NCBI RefSeq assembly: GCF_036884255.1
Contig: NZ_CP145605.1
Span: 3,782,001 to 3,846,000, forward strand
Reading direction: 5' to 3'
DNA: 64,000 bases
DNA from: Paenibacillus tundrae
Lineage (GTDB): Bacteria; Bacillota; Bacilli; Paenibacillales; Paenibacillaceae
The notes under the pieces were generated by a model, which saw nothing but the letters and a program-made list of their open reading frames with translations, had not been told where the DNA came from and did not search any database. The first letter of the stretch is position 1. Every line of letters begins with the position of its first letter. Shown here in pieces: positions 1 to 8,873 of the stretch. The position numbers and the translations under genes were made by a program.

Positions 1-1996
1 GATTCACAGCTATACCTGCCTGGTTGTATACAGCAAACGCACCACTTGAAGGCATTTGAACCGTCATCGTTTTACCAGCAGCTGAGGCTGGTACCCTAAA
101 CCAACTGGAATGTCCATTTGCTTGAATGGTTGTCTTTGATTGATTTCCCGAATAGATCGGTCTCACAACCTCTTGACTGGCATAGACGTTTCCTCCTGCC
201 GTAACATATTCAACACCATCTTCCATATAGAATTCAAAGTTCATCGTGTCACGACCAGCTAAGCCAGGAATTTGGAGTTGATTCACAGCTTGGTTCGCTC
301 CAATGATTTTATTCGTATAGATATATCCTGGCCATTCGTTAAATGTATGAATGGGGATAACCGGAAGAGCAATGTTATACAGTGTTGATGTATGCTTCTC
401 ATTTACCAAGTAATATGTGTTGCCTTCTCGCTTCTGCCAAGCAGCTGCCACATCGTTAGGTAATTCATTTGTCTCTAACTTTTCAGCCTTGTATTCGGAA
501 GAAGCAATCTGACCAAGACCAGGTACGGACTTATATGAGCGTGACCATAGATAAACTTTTCCATTGTCCTCATTAACGAACTGCAGCTTCTCCGTTCCCT
601 CGTCATTAACAAATGAACCATCCGCAGTGTACGTATATTTCTGATCTGGATTGGTTGGAGCAGATGGAGTGGACACTGTTAATTGTCCGTTATCCTTCAC
701 ATCCAACTTTATTACCAAATTGGCTCCGCCGCCATATATACCTGTATGACTCAACAACTCCTTCGGCATCGCTGCTGTTACAGGTGTGGAGAACGATTTC
801 TCCGGCTTTTGCTCTGGAATGAGTTTCTTCTCTTCCAGCGCGCCCAGTAACAGTTCAGTCGCAAGTAGTTGATCTGTTGTGCTCGTGCCCCCCGAGGACG
901 TTACAGCTGCTGCCATATTGAATTCGGGAAGCACAATTAACGATGAATGGTACGTTATGGTATTACCGCCTTTGGTAACTGCCTTGATCCCATAATCGTT
1001 GAACGGAAACAGATTAACACTGTCCCAACCTAGTCCATAGGCAATGGACGAATCGCTTTCTTCTGGCCATATACCCTTCTTGTATTCTTCTTGTTCCATC
1101 GCATCTACAGATTCACGTGAGAGAATACCTTCGACTTGTCCTGTGAAAATTCTCGAAAATTTCACTAGATCCTCCGCAGTCGAGTAGATACCTCCTGAAG
1201 CGATCATATTCGTGGTCTCTAATGGAAGTTGTTGTTTCGCATTCGTGGCAGAATAGGTTGCTGCCATTTGACTCAGATCCACCTGATCTTGAGGCGTCCG
1301 AGTATTATTCATATCCAGTGGCTCGGTGATGTAACGATGCATGAAAGTAGTAAAACTCATACCGCTAACCCTCTCCACCAGAATTTCAGCTAGTGTAAAA
1401 CCATCGTTACTATACACGGAATAGGCGCCAGGATCTGCCTTCAGGTTTTGGTTAGCTAGTTGTTCCAGTAAAGTGTCATGTGCATACGTATCGTTATCTC
1501 CAAATAAAATGGCACTATTGCTCGACGTTCCAAGAAGCCCGGAAGAATGATTCAATAACATACGTGGTGTAATTTGCTGATAACGCTTGTCCTTCATTTT
1601 GAAATCCGGGATATAATGCACGATAGGTGTATCCAGATTCACCTTACCTTCATCGACGAGCTTCATTACAGCAGTCGTAAGCATCATTTTACTCGTTGAC
1701 CCAATACCATACATCGTATCTGCCGTAAGAGGAATCTCTCCCTTGGGGTCGTTTACCCCTACTTGTCCAGAGAGTACGATCTTTCCCTCATCCATAAGCG
1801 CATACTGCACACTTGTTGTGCCATATGACTGGGTTAAAAGGTTAGCTTTCTCAATGACGGCTCTCTCCGTCGATCTGAAAGTAAGATTAGCGCTATTCCC
1901 CGTGTCCGAACTAGCTAAGGCATACGTGGGAGACAACATGGCAAGTACTAAGGTAATTGCCGTTATCGAAGTTCGTTTCTTACGTGACAATCTCAT
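1..1996 (-). CDS. Serine hydrolase, class C beta-lactamase / PBP fold (partial, 3' end off window)
   Basis: The reading frame is open from about 1999 to the left edge, so about 665 residues are visible and the stop is missing. An N-terminal signal peptide (basic RLSRKKR, hydrophobic stretch, ALA cleavage region near residue 28) points to secretion. The beta-lactamase-fold catalytic set is visible: S-x-x-K as GSTSK (Ser about 100, Lys about 103) and Y-x-N as YSN (Tyr about 195). After about residue 400 the chain continues into a beta-rich C-terminal region, as in long Bacillales serine hydrolases of unknown substrate. The start is uncertain: AGGAG directly touches a tandem ATGATG (1999, 1996), while an in-frame TTG at 1990 has a better 9-nt spacing. 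A D-Ala peptidase or esterase role is possible; the substrate cannot be told. Confidence 0.85.
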   Translation of the reverse strand, partial: MRLSRKKRTSITAITLVLAMLSPTYALASSDTGNSANLTFRSTERAVIEKANLLTQSYGTTSVQYALMDEGKIVLSGQVGVNDPKGEIPLTADTMYGIGSTSKMMLTTAVMKLVDEGKVNLDTPIVHYIPDFKMKDKRYQQITPRMLLNHSSGLLGTSSNSAILFGDNDTYAHDTLLEQLANQNLKADPGAYSVYSNDGFTLAEILVERVSGMSFTTFMHRYITEPLDMNNTRTPQDQVDLSQMAATYSATNAKQQLPLETTNMIASGGIYSTAEDLVKFSRIFTGQVEGILSRESVDAMEQEEYKKGIWPEESDSSIAYGLGWDSVNLFPFNDYGIKAVTKGGNTITYHSSLIVLPEFNMAAAVTSSGGTSTTDQLLATELLLGALEEKKLIPEQKPEKSFSTPVTAAMPKELLSHTGIYGGGANLVIKLDVKDNGQLTVSTPSAPTNPDQKYTYTADGSFVNDEGTEKLQFVNEDNGKVYLWSRSYKSVPGLGQIASSEYKAEKLETNELPNDVAAAWQKREGNTYYLVNEKHTSTLYNIALPVIPIHTFNEWPGYIYTNKIIGANQAVNQLQIPGLAGRDTMNFEFYMEDGVEYVTAGGNVYASQEVVRPIYSGNQSKTTIQANGHSSWFRVPASAAGKTMTVQMPSSGAFAVYNQAGIAVN

Positions 1997-2229
1997 CATC
2001 TCCTGTTTTTCTGTGTCTAAGGATCATTGTGTTGGTACTGAATAAAGTGTAATGGGAGAAGATGTACTGATCGTGACGGCGATATGAACTGAACATGAAT
2101 AAATCTGCACATTGGCTCTGTTGCAACGACTTCATGGTGTTCACTAAGGGTATTTTAGAATATTGCTTGTTGGAGAGTCTGTTGGGTTGGTTCAACTTGA
2201 AGTACCACTAAGTAATCTAAATAAAGAAA

Positions 2230-2253
2230 AAAAGTCGCAATAATGCGACTTTT
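2230..2253 (-). terminator. Intrinsic terminator of the ribose operon
   Basis: A perfect 9-bp stem (AAAAGTCGC / GCGACTTTT) with a 6-nt AATAAT loop is followed on the minus strand by a run of T. It lies about 70 bp past the rbsB stop. The rest of the 2000-2324 gap shows no convincing gene. Confidence 0.8.
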
Positions 2254-2324
2254 AATCGATGGTGAATCTATCTACATCTCCATACTAATTATGATTTCAA
2301 TTTCAATATAGAGAATAGAACTGT

Positions 2325-3257
2325 TTATTCATTTACATTTTCTTTCGTTACCAGCTTCAGTTCTGCTGGGATGGATTGCTCTACCTGTTTGCCGTCCAGC
2401 ACATCCAGCGCTGCTTGCACTGCCAGACCACCAATCAACACAGGCTGCTGAGCAACTGTTGCTGTCAATTTACCGTCCTGAATGGATTTGATCGCATCAT
2501 CATTACCATCGAATCCAATAACCGGGATGTCTTTACCTGAACTTTGAATTGCTTCAATCGCTCCAAGTGCCATCTCATCGTTATGGGCAAATACGGCTTG
2601 TACATCTGGATTACCTTGCAGCAGATTCTCCATAACATTCAACCCTTTGGAACGGTCAAAGTCTGCTGATTGCTTCGCCACCACGTCGAGTTTCTCATCA
2701 GCGACTTCATGGAAACCTTTGCCCCGCTCTCGTGTTGCGGAAGCACCTGGTACACCCTCAAGCTCAATTACTTTCGCGCCCTCACCAAGCTGTTCCACAA
2801 AGTATTCCGCTGCCATGCGTCCACCTTTGACATTATCCGAAGCCACCAAGGCTGCCACTTCACCTTTATCTGCGGAACGGTCGAGTGTAATCACTGGAAC
2901 ACCTACACTGTTCGCGGACTGAACCGCTGTAGAGATTGCCGCAGAATCGGCAGGGTTAATGAGCAATGCATCTACGCCTTGTTGAAGCAGATCGTCCACA
3001 TCGTTCGTTTGTTTCGCCGAATCGTTCTGTGCATCAACGACGATCACTTGAATCCCCTGTTTTTGAGCTTCAGCCACGACCCCATCCTTCAGGGATACAA
3101 AGAATGGATTATTTAATGTGGAAATGGATAACCCAATTTTCTTTTGTCCTTTATTTCCGGCTGCGTCAGGCTTTGCCCAACCCGGAGGCTCCAAGGAGCA
3201 ACCTGCCAGAATAATAATCATTAGCATGCTTATGAGTGTCAAAGTTATTTTTTTCAT
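2325..3257 (-). CDS. rbsB: Ribose ABC transporter substrate-binding lipoprotein RbsB
   Basis: 310 residues, the usual length for RbsB. It starts with a lipoprotein signal (hydrophobic run ending LAGC, lipidated Cys20), so the mature protein should be anchored outside the membrane. The body is a type I periplasmic-binding fold: ISTLNNPFF near residue 45, LLINPADS near 98 and the VIGFDGNDDA segment near 246 are typical of ribose binders. It captures D-ribose for RbsC/RbsA. It is the last gene of the rbsRKDACB operon, 14 bp after rbsC, and is followed by a terminator. A different pentose or autoinducer-2 is possible in such families, but rbsD and rbsK next door favour ribose. Confidence 0.93.
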   Translation of the reverse strand: MKKITLTLISMLMIIILAGCSLEPPGWAKPDAAGNKGQKKIGLSISTLNNPFFVSLKDGVVAEAQKQGIQVIVVDAQNDSAKQTNDVDDLLQQGVDALLINPADSAAISTAVQSANSVGVPVITLDRSADKGEVAALVASDNVKGGRMAAEYFVEQLGEGAKVIELEGVPGASATRERGKGFHEVADEKLDVVAKQSADFDRSKGLNVMENLLQGNPDVQAVFAHNDEMALGAIEAIQSSGKDIPVIGFDGNDDAIKSIQDGKLTATVAQQPVLIGGLAVQAALDVLDGKQVEQSIPAELKLVTKENVNE

Positions 3258-3271
3258 AGTCGCATCTCTCC

Positions 3272-4240
3272 TTATGCTGTTTTCTTGCGGTCTAGCAGGA
3301 CTGCAATGGCAATGACAACACCCTTCACGACCATTTGGTAGAAGGAGTTAACTCCGAGCAAGTTCAATCCATTATTCAGTACACCGATAATCAGAACACC
3401 GATCAACGTACCAACAATGCGCCCTCTTCCTCCAGATAGGCTCGTACCACCGAGTACAACGGCTGCAATCGCATCCAACTCATAGGATGTACCCGCTGTT
3501 GGTTGTGCTGAATTCAACCGTGATGTCAGAATTGCCCCTGCCAGTGCTGCAAGCATACCGGCCAAGGAATAGATCATCACTTTAACACGTGTAACTTTGA
3601 TACCTGAGATAATGGAGGCTTTCTCATTACCACCAATCGCATACGTTTTGCGACCAAAAGCTGTTTTATGCAGAATAATCCATAGAATCATAAACGTAAT
3701 CAACATGGTGATGGCTGGTACCGGAATTCCCAACAAGTAACCTCGTCCAAACAATTGGAACAACAGGCTGTCACCAAGACCGGTAATTGGGTTACCGTTC
3801 GTGTAGACCAGTGTTAATCCTCTGAATATCGTCATCGTTGCCAATGTCGCGATAAACGGTGCCATCTTGCCTTTGGTTATCATGAGACCATTGACCATCC
3901 CCATGACACCGCCAAGTGCTACCCCGATAATGATGGACAAGATCGGATCCAAACCAGATAACATCATATTGGCAACAAAAGCACTGGATAAAGCGAGGAT
4001 CGAGCCAACCGATAGATCAATTCCGCCGGTGAGAATAACAAATGTCATCCCAAAAGCAATCAGCGCATTAATCGAAACCTGGCGTAGTAGATTCAAGATA
4101 TTAAGCGGTTCCAAGAAGCTAGGATTTAAGATTGAAACGATAAGAATGAGAATGATTAAGCCGAGTAACGGTCCTAATTTTTTTGTTACGTTCGAGAAAC
4201 GGAAGCCGCTTTTGGCAGTTTTGTTGTCCATTGTTGTCAT
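3272..4240 (-). CDS. rbsC: Ribose ABC transporter permease RbsC
   Basis: 322 residues, strongly hydrophobic, with about eight to ten membrane segments. The conserved permease signature of the BPD_transp_2 family is visible around residues 65-80 (ALIAFGMTFVILTGGIDLSVGS) and again near 240 (LDAIAAVVLGGTSLSGGRGR), the part that contacts the ATPase. It forms the membrane channel for ribose and works as a dimer with RbsA on the inside and RbsB on the outside. The gene starts 1 bp after the rbsA stop and is 14 bp before rbsB, so translation is probably coupled. Length and motifs are ordinary. Confidence 0.93.
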   Translation of the reverse strand: MTTMDNKTAKSGFRFSNVTKKLGPLLGLIILILIVSILNPSFLEPLNILNLLRQVSINALIAFGMTFVILTGGIDLSVGSILALSSAFVANMMLSGLDPILSIIIGVALGGVMGMVNGLMITKGKMAPFIATLATMTIFRGLTLVYTNGNPITGLGDSLLFQLFGRGYLLGIPVPAITMLITFMILWIILHKTAFGRKTYAIGGNEKASIISGIKVTRVKVMIYSLAGMLAALAGAILTSRLNSAQPTAGTSYELDAIAAVVLGGTSLSGGRGRIVGTLIGVLIIGVLNNGLNLLGVNSFYQMVVKGVVIAIAVLLDRKKTA

Positions 4241-4241
4241 A

Positions 4242-5723
4242 TCACTGTCCCCCTGTAGCCAATGTCATAATATTTTCCTGAGTGGCTTCTTCCTTAGACA
4301 GCACGCCACTAATGTGCCCTTCATGCACGACTGCAATTCGATCACTCATCCCGAGTACTTCGGGTAGCTCTGACGACACCATGATAATGGCGACGCCCCG
4401 GTCTGTCAGTTCATTCATGAGCTGATAGATCTCTCGCTTCGCTCCAACATCGACGCCTCGTGTAGGTTCATCCAGGATAAGCACACTTGGACCGATGCCG
4501 ACCCATTTAGCGATAACCACCTTCTGCTGATTACCACCCGATAGATTGCGAGCGGCAGTTTCTGAAGATAGTGTTTTGATCTGCAATCGTTTGATCAGTG
4601 TATCCACGAATTCCTGTTCTTTTGCAGTCGAGATGAAGCCTTTGCTGGAGAAGCTGAACAGGTTCGGCAGTGCCATGTTCTCACGAATGGAGAAGTCGAG
4701 CACGAGACCCTCGTCCTTGCGATCTTCCGTAATAAAACCAATGCCATGTCTGACCGCATCTACAGGTTTGCGAATATTCACTTTTTTGCCGCGTATAATC
4801 ACTTCACCATGATCCATCGTGTCGAGACCAAAGATCGTTCTCATAATTTCCGTTCGCCCAGAGCCCATAAGTCCTGAAAAGCCTAGAATTTCACCTGCTC
4901 TAACATGAAAGCTCACATCTTGAAATAATCCTTTGCTGCTCGCGTTTCTGACCTCCAAAACAATCTCACCATACGAGGGATTCCGAGATGGATAACGTTC
5001 CGTTAATTCTCGGCCGACCATTTTTCGAACGACTTCGTCAAAACTAGTCTGCGGAATCGATTGGGTATCTACGGTTCTACCATCACGCATAATCGTAATT
5101 CGGTCGCAGATTGTGAATATTTCCTCCATGCGGTGAGAGATGTAGACGATGGATACCCCATTTTTCTTCAGTGACGTTATGACTCCAAACAGCTTCTGAA
5201 TCTCCCGCTCTGTGAGTGCCGCTGTCGGTTCGTCCATAATGATGACCTTCGCATCTGTCATTAGTGCCTTTGCGATTTCGATCATCTGTTGTTGACCAAC
5301 AGAGCATTCGCCCGCAGGTCGATCAAGTGGAATGTCCACAGATAATTTGCTGAACTGCTCCTTGGCAAGCGCTTTCATTTGTCTCGTATTGAGCAACCCG
5401 AACGAGGAAGTGACCTCCTTACCGATAAAAAGGTTATCGAGCACCGTCATTTCAGGCCATACGTTCAGCTCCTGATGAATAAATGTGATGCCTAATTTCT
5501 CTGCCTCCTTCGGACTGGTGAAATATGTTTCCTTACCGTCTATCGTAATCGTGCCTTGATCCCGCCGATGAAGACCAATCAGAATATTCATGAGTGTAGA
5601 TTTACCTGCTCCGTTCTCCCCCATTAGGGCGTGAACCTCACCTTCTTGCAGTTCAAAATCTACTCCGCTTAGCACCTGATTGGTACCAAACGCTTTGTGA
5701 ATGTTGTGCATCTGAATATGCAT
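4242..5723 (-). CDS. rbsA: Ribose ABC transporter ATP-binding protein RbsA
   Basis: 493 residues with two ABC ATPase halves, as usual for sugar importers of the RbsA/MglA type. First half: Walker [10 protein letters not shown] (about residues 35-43), signature CSVGQQQ (about 142), Walker B VIIMDEPT (about 162). Second half: a degenerate Walker A (GLMGSGRTE, about 286), signature NLSGGNQQK (about 395) and VLILDEPT (about 417). It powers ribose import through RbsC. The start ATG follows a strong AAGGAGG. It sits 15 bp after rbsD in the rbs operon. Confidence 0.94.
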   Translation of the reverse strand: MHIQMHNIHKAFGTNQVLSGVDFELQEGEVHALMGENGAGKSTLMNILIGLHRRDQGTITIDGKETYFTSPKEAEKLGITFIHQELNVWPEMTVLDNLFIGKEVTSSFGLLNTRQMKALAKEQFSKLSVDIPLDRPAGECSVGQQQMIEIAKALMTDAKVIIMDEPTAALTEREIQKLFGVITSLKKNGVSIVYISHRMEEIFTICDRITIMRDGRTVDTQSIPQTSFDEVVRKMVGRELTERYPSRNPSYGEIVLEVRNASSKGLFQDVSFHVRAGEILGFSGLMGSGRTEIMRTIFGLDTMDHGEVIIRGKKVNIRKPVDAVRHGIGFITEDRKDEGLVLDFSIRENMALPNLFSFSSKGFISTAKEQEFVDTLIKRLQIKTLSSETAARNLSGGNQQKVVIAKWVGIGPSVLILDEPTRGVDVGAKREIYQLMNELTDRGVAIIMVSSELPEVLGMSDRIAVVHEGHISGVLSKEEATQENIMTLATGGQ

Positions 5724-5738
5724 AACGCAACCTCCTTT

Positions 5739-6140
5739 TTAACCAAAATGGACTCCTGCTTGTAAAATACAATTAGCATAAGGCGTAGCTTCACCGGTAC
5801 GAATGACAGCCTTCACCTGCCCGGTTAACACCTTAAATTGTGCATGACTGATGGAAACAGCCACGTTGTCCTCTCCGAATCTGTCTATCATAAATTGCAG
5901 CGTCGTGGGGTTTCCCTCCCTAATCTCTTCAGCCACAATAACCTTTTCAATGACCATATCATCCGCAATCGTCTCTACGACTTCTCGAAAACTGGGGGTT
6001 CCCAGCTTCAGAGCGAGATCAATCTTACGTACTCCTTCCGGTACGGGAAGCCCGGCATCCGCAATCGCAATCAGATCCGTGTGACCGAGATCCGAGAGTA
6101 TTTTGGAAATGTGACTATTGAGTATGCCATGTCTCTTCAT
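5739..6140 (-). CDS. rbsD: D-ribose pyranase RbsD
   Basis: 133 residues, matching the family length of about 131. The N-terminal [22 protein letters not shown] holds the conserved catalytic His of the RbsD/FucU fold (His of LGHTD, and the early His), and the C-terminal [13 protein letters not shown] is the other family signature. RbsD converts beta-pyranose to beta-furanose ribose so that ribokinase can use it. Its ATG overlaps the rbsK stop as TAATG, so translation is coupled. Cytoplasmic; no anomalies. Confidence 0.93.
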   Translation of the reverse strand: MKRHGILNSHISKILSDLGHTDLIAIADAGLPVPEGVRKIDLALKLGTPSFREVVETIADDMVIEKVIVAEEIREGNPTTLQFMIDRFGEDNVAVSISHAQFKVLTGQVKAVIRTGEATPYANCILQAGVHFG

Positions 6141-7018
6141 TACAGACTCTCCTCCACTTCCGCTCGCGTTGGCATTCCGCCTTGAGCCCCGAACTTGGTC
6201 ACAGACAATGAGGCAGCTCGATTAGCGAAGCGAATGCTATCTTGTAACGGCTTGCCTTCAGCCAGAGCGACTGCAAATGCGGCATTGAATGTATCTCCAG
6301 CGCCTGTTGTATCAACGGCCTTCACTTGGTACGTTGGCACAAGGACTTCCTTTTCACCATCATAATAACGGACTCCCTTGCTGCCTTCTGTAATAAACAA
6401 TTTATTGGGATACTGCCGCAGCGACTCTGCCGGGCTGACACCTTGGAACAATATTTCTGCCTCATGTTCGTTCGGGGTAATGTAGGAGGCATTGTCAATG
6501 ACCTCTTGCGATATCGTTCTTGCGGGTGCTGGATTCAATAACAGCGGAGTTCCAAACTTCGCGCACAGTGCACTAACGTGAACTACCGTTTCCTCAGGAA
6601 TTTCTTGTTGGATCAATACGATATCAGCATTACGGATAACATCTACCGCCTCATCGACATAAGCGGGAGTCACTTCACGGTTCGCCGCCTCAACAACAAC
6701 AATACTATTATCACCTTCCGCGAGAATGATATGAGCCGTTCCACTTTCTAAATGTGTAACCGGTTTCACATTTTGCGTATTTACACCATTTACTTCAAAG
6801 TTGTTCAAAATGTCCGTACCGAAAGTATCTTCACCTACCCGCCCAATCATATACACCTCTGCCCCCAATCTGGCAGCAGCAACAGCTTGATTTGCTCCTT
6901 TGCCGCCAGGGACTGTTTTGAAGCTCTCGCCAAGAACGGTTTCACCCGCTCCTGGTCTTCTTGAAGAAGTAACGACTAAATCCATAGAACTGCTACCAAT
7001 CACGCAAATTTTAGCCAT
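6140..7018 (-). CDS. rbsK: Ribokinase RbsK
   Basis: 292 residues, PfkB/ribokinase fold. The N-terminal pattern [18 protein letters not shown] (about residues 36-54) is PfkB signature 1 and [18 protein letters not shown] (about 235-252) is signature 2 with the catalytic Asp in GAGD. It phosphorylates ribose to ribose 5-phosphate in the cytoplasm, feeding the pentose phosphate pathway. The gene overlaps the end of rbsR by 8 bp and the start of rbsD by 1 bp, so all three are coupled. Confidence 0.94.
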   Translation of the reverse strand: MAKICVIGSSSMDLVVTSSRRPGAGETVLGESFKTVPGGKGANQAVAAARLGAEVYMIGRVGEDTFGTDILNNFEVNGVNTQNVKPVTHLESGTAHIILAEGDNSIVVVEAANREVTPAYVDEAVDVIRNADIVLIQQEIPEETVVHVSALCAKFGTPLLLNPAPARTISQEVIDNASYITPNEHEAEILFQGVSPAESLRQYPNKLFITEGSKGVRYYDGEKEVLVPTYQVKAVDTTGAGDTFNAAFAVALAEGKPLQDSIRFANRAASLSVTKFGAQGGMPTRAEVEESL

Positions 7019-8003
7019 CTGTTCTCACCTTTCTCGTTGTCCCCCGCTCAATGAATCCAACAGGCAACTGTATGTTTTTATCCTCGATCGCATTTTGTTC
7101 CACAAGCTTGATAAGTAATCCCGCCGCTTCTCTACCCATCTCATATGCCGGTTGCCGAATGGTGGACAACGCTGGCGACAATAGACCACTCATCGGAATA
7201 TCGTCAAACCCAATGACTTGTACTTCATCAGGAACTTTCCTTCCAATTCGCGCCGCCTCATGCAGTACGGCCATCGCGGCAATGTCATTACTCGCGATTA
7301 CTCCATCCGTGTCGGCATATTTCTTAAATAACTCTTCTGCCCACACCCCTGCCTCGTTAAACGAAAATGAGGTTGTCTGGATAACCCGGTAATCAAGCCC
7401 TGCCGACCGAATGGATTCAATTGCTCCTTCAAAGCGATCCTGGGCTGGGCGAATATGTGTTGGTCCCTGCATAACCGTTATCCGGCTGCTACCCCGTCTG
7501 ATGATCTCCTTGGCTGCTAGCCTTCCCCCTTCTCTACCGTCTGCATACACAGAAGGTCGATCTAATGAGGTTCTATCAAGAAACACCACAGGAATCTTCA
7601 GGTTTTCATATATTAAAGAATGAGGGTAGTTCGTTGAAGAGATTACACCAACCACGTTATTCTGAATGAACGTCTGGATGTAATCCTGCTCCTTCCGTTC
7701 ATCCTCATCACTATTTCCGAATATCAGTCTATAATCCTGCTCCTGCATCCGATCCTCAACTCCACGAGCAAGCTGTGGAAAGTAAGGGTTTGCAATATCG
7801 GGCAGCAACAGGCCAATCAGTTTGGACTTGCGTTTATATAATGAGCGAGCCACTTCATTCGGGGAGAAGTTAAGGGCCTTCACGGCATCTTCCACTTTCT
7901 TGCGTGTATCCGCATGAACATATCCCCTGTCATTGATGACTCTTGATACGGTGGCTACTGATACGCCAGCCAGATTCGCTACGTCTTTGATCGTTTTCAT
8001 CAT
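7011..8003 (-). CDS. rbsR: LacI-family ribose operon repressor RbsR
   Basis: 330 residues. Residues 4-24 (IKDVANLAGVSVATVSRVIND) are the LacI helix-turn-helix with hinge helix following, and the rest is a periplasmic-binding-like effector domain. It is the first gene of the rbs operon, as in B. subtilis, and should bind the palindrome at 8018-8031, which lies at the presumed transcription start; ribose or ribose 5-phosphate would relieve repression (family knowledge). AAGGAG precedes a tandem ATGATG, so the start may be at 8003 or 8000. Confidence 0.92.
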   Translation of the reverse strand: MMKTIKDVANLAGVSVATVSRVINDRGYVHADTRKKVEDAVKALNFSPNEVARSLYKRKSKLIGLLLPDIANPYFPQLARGVEDRMQEQDYRLIFGNSDEDERKEQDYIQTFIQNNVVGVISSTNYPHSLIYENLKIPVVFLDRTSLDRPSVYADGREGGRLAAKEIIRRGSSRITVMQGPTHIRPAQDRFEGAIESIRSAGLDYRVIQTTSFSFNEAGVWAEELFKKYADTDGVIASNDIAAMAVLHEAARIGRKVPDEVQVIGFDDIPMSGLLSPALSTIRQPAYEMGREAAGLLIKLVEQNAIEDKNIQLPVGFIERGTTRKVRTDG

Positions 8004-8017
8004 CTGTTCTCCTTATG

Positions 8018-8031
8018 TGTAACCGGTTACA
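8018..8031 (-). promoter_or_regulatory. RbsR operator / cre-like palindrome
   Basis: TGTAACCGGTTACA is a perfect 14-bp palindrome. It fits both a LacI-family operator and the CcpA cre consensus TGWAANCGNTNWCA. It lies 15 bp upstream of rbsR and just downstream of the presumed -10 element, so bound protein would block transcription start. Confidence 0.85.
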
Positions 8032-8038
8032 GACATAA

Positions 8039-8065
8039 ATTATCACATTCTATTTCATTTGACAA
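8039..8065 (-). promoter_or_regulatory. Probable rbs operon promoter
   Basis: On the minus strand TTGTCA (8065-8060) is followed after 15 bp by an extended -10, TGT-GATAAT (GATAAT at 8044-8039). The spacing is short, but the extended TG and the operator at the start site support it. Confidence 0.5.
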
Positions 8066-8247
8066 GCATTTCATTACTTGAAATATATCCCAGTCGGTCG
8101 ATCAAGTGTCTTAAACCATGTTTACTGAGGATGACTAGATCATTATCTGTTTACTCAAACTAAGCCAAATACCGCTACGAATTTAAAGCCAAAATGACAA
8201 GCTCGCGCTTAACACGACCCTGCCATTTTGGGATTTCACCTTATCCT

Positions 8248-8349
8248 TTACCCTTGTAACGCTCTTGCTTCCACAATGATATAATGCGACGACCGTTCCT
8301 GAATGAACCACTTCTCGTCTTGGCGAATATATACATCATGATAGTGCAT
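8248..8349 (-). pseudogene. 3' remnant of a SnoaL-like (NTF2-fold) gene
   Basis: A 33-codon open frame ending at TAA (8250-8248) encodes HYHDVYIRQDEKWFIQER followed by SHYIIVEARALQG. This resembles the C-terminal strands of SnoaL_4 / NTF2-like proteins, where a (Y/F)HD.(Y/F)VRQDGKW.I.ER motif is usual. About 100 N-terminal residues, the start region and any ribosome binding site are missing. The homology ends within a few bases of where the opposite-strand TetR remnant begins, so both seem cut at one junction near 8345-8350. Recognition is from memory of the family and moderate in strength. Confidence 0.6.
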
Positions 8350-8731
8350 TGAAGAAAACCTGAATCAAATGATCGCAGTAACAACGACAACGGGCACCAA
8401 CGGAGAAACGATCGATCTCATCGAATCTTCATTTCTTCCAGTCATTCGTTATTTTGAAGAGAACCACACATTCTACTTCTCCATGCTCTCGAATAAAGGG
8501 ATTCCCGCATTCCGCGACCGTATGCTGGAGCTTGCGACAACTCATATTAGCCTGAATATCCATATGGAAGGAGTCAATCTAAACTATAACAAAGAACTGC
8601 TTACTCAATTCATGGCCTCGGCGTTTGTCGGTATTATTGAATGGTGGATTCTGAATCATATGCCGATATCAGCAGATGATGTTGCACAGCAATTATGGGG
8701 TTTACTGAAGCGGAACGAAGTTATTAATTAG
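8348..8731 (+). pseudogene. TetR regulator lacking its DNA-binding domain (C-terminal remnant)
   Basis: The frame opens after TAG at 8342-8344 and runs about 127 codons; the first ATG is at 8369. The protein (FLPVIRYFEENHTFYFSMLS, later LLTQFMASAFVGIIEWWI and a C-terminal helix ending WGLLKRNE) matches the ligand/dimerisation domain of TetR regulators of the YfiR/TetR_C type. The N-terminal helix-turn-helix, about 60 residues, is absent, and no ribosome binding site stands before 8369. It faces a SnoaL-like remnant on the other strand. Most likely a dead gene left by deletion of the divergent promoter and both 5' ends. Confidence 0.7.
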
Positions 8732-8873
8732 GGCTGTGCTATTCCTTATCCCGTTTTCATGAAAATTTTCAGCTATCTTTAAGTTTGAATTCATCGTACG
8801 CTCATCTGCATCATGCTTAATAGAGATTAAGCTTACATAAATTTTCATTACATAAGGATAAGGAGAAACACCT

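Noticed and set aside
1980-2195. 71-codon frame upstream of the first serine hydrolase
   Set aside because: No ribosome binding site, no recognised domain, overlaps the start of a better gene.
2670-3116. 148-codon frame opposite rbsB
   Set aside because: It lies wholly within a certain gene, has no recognisable protein features and no ribosome binding site; an antisense shadow.
3867-4367. 166-codon frame opposite rbsC/rbsA
   Set aside because: Spans the junction of two certain operon genes on the other strand; composition is that of a shadow frame.
8187-8235. CCAAAATG / CATTTTGG inverted repeat
   Set aside because: The long loop (about 30 nt), absence of a T-tract and lack of a nearby promoter make a functional role doubtful.
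8781-8812. Possible sigma-D promoter of the chemoreceptor gene (TAAG-16-GCTCATCT)
   Set aside because: Only a partial match to TAAA-N15-GCCGATAT; not strong enough to call.
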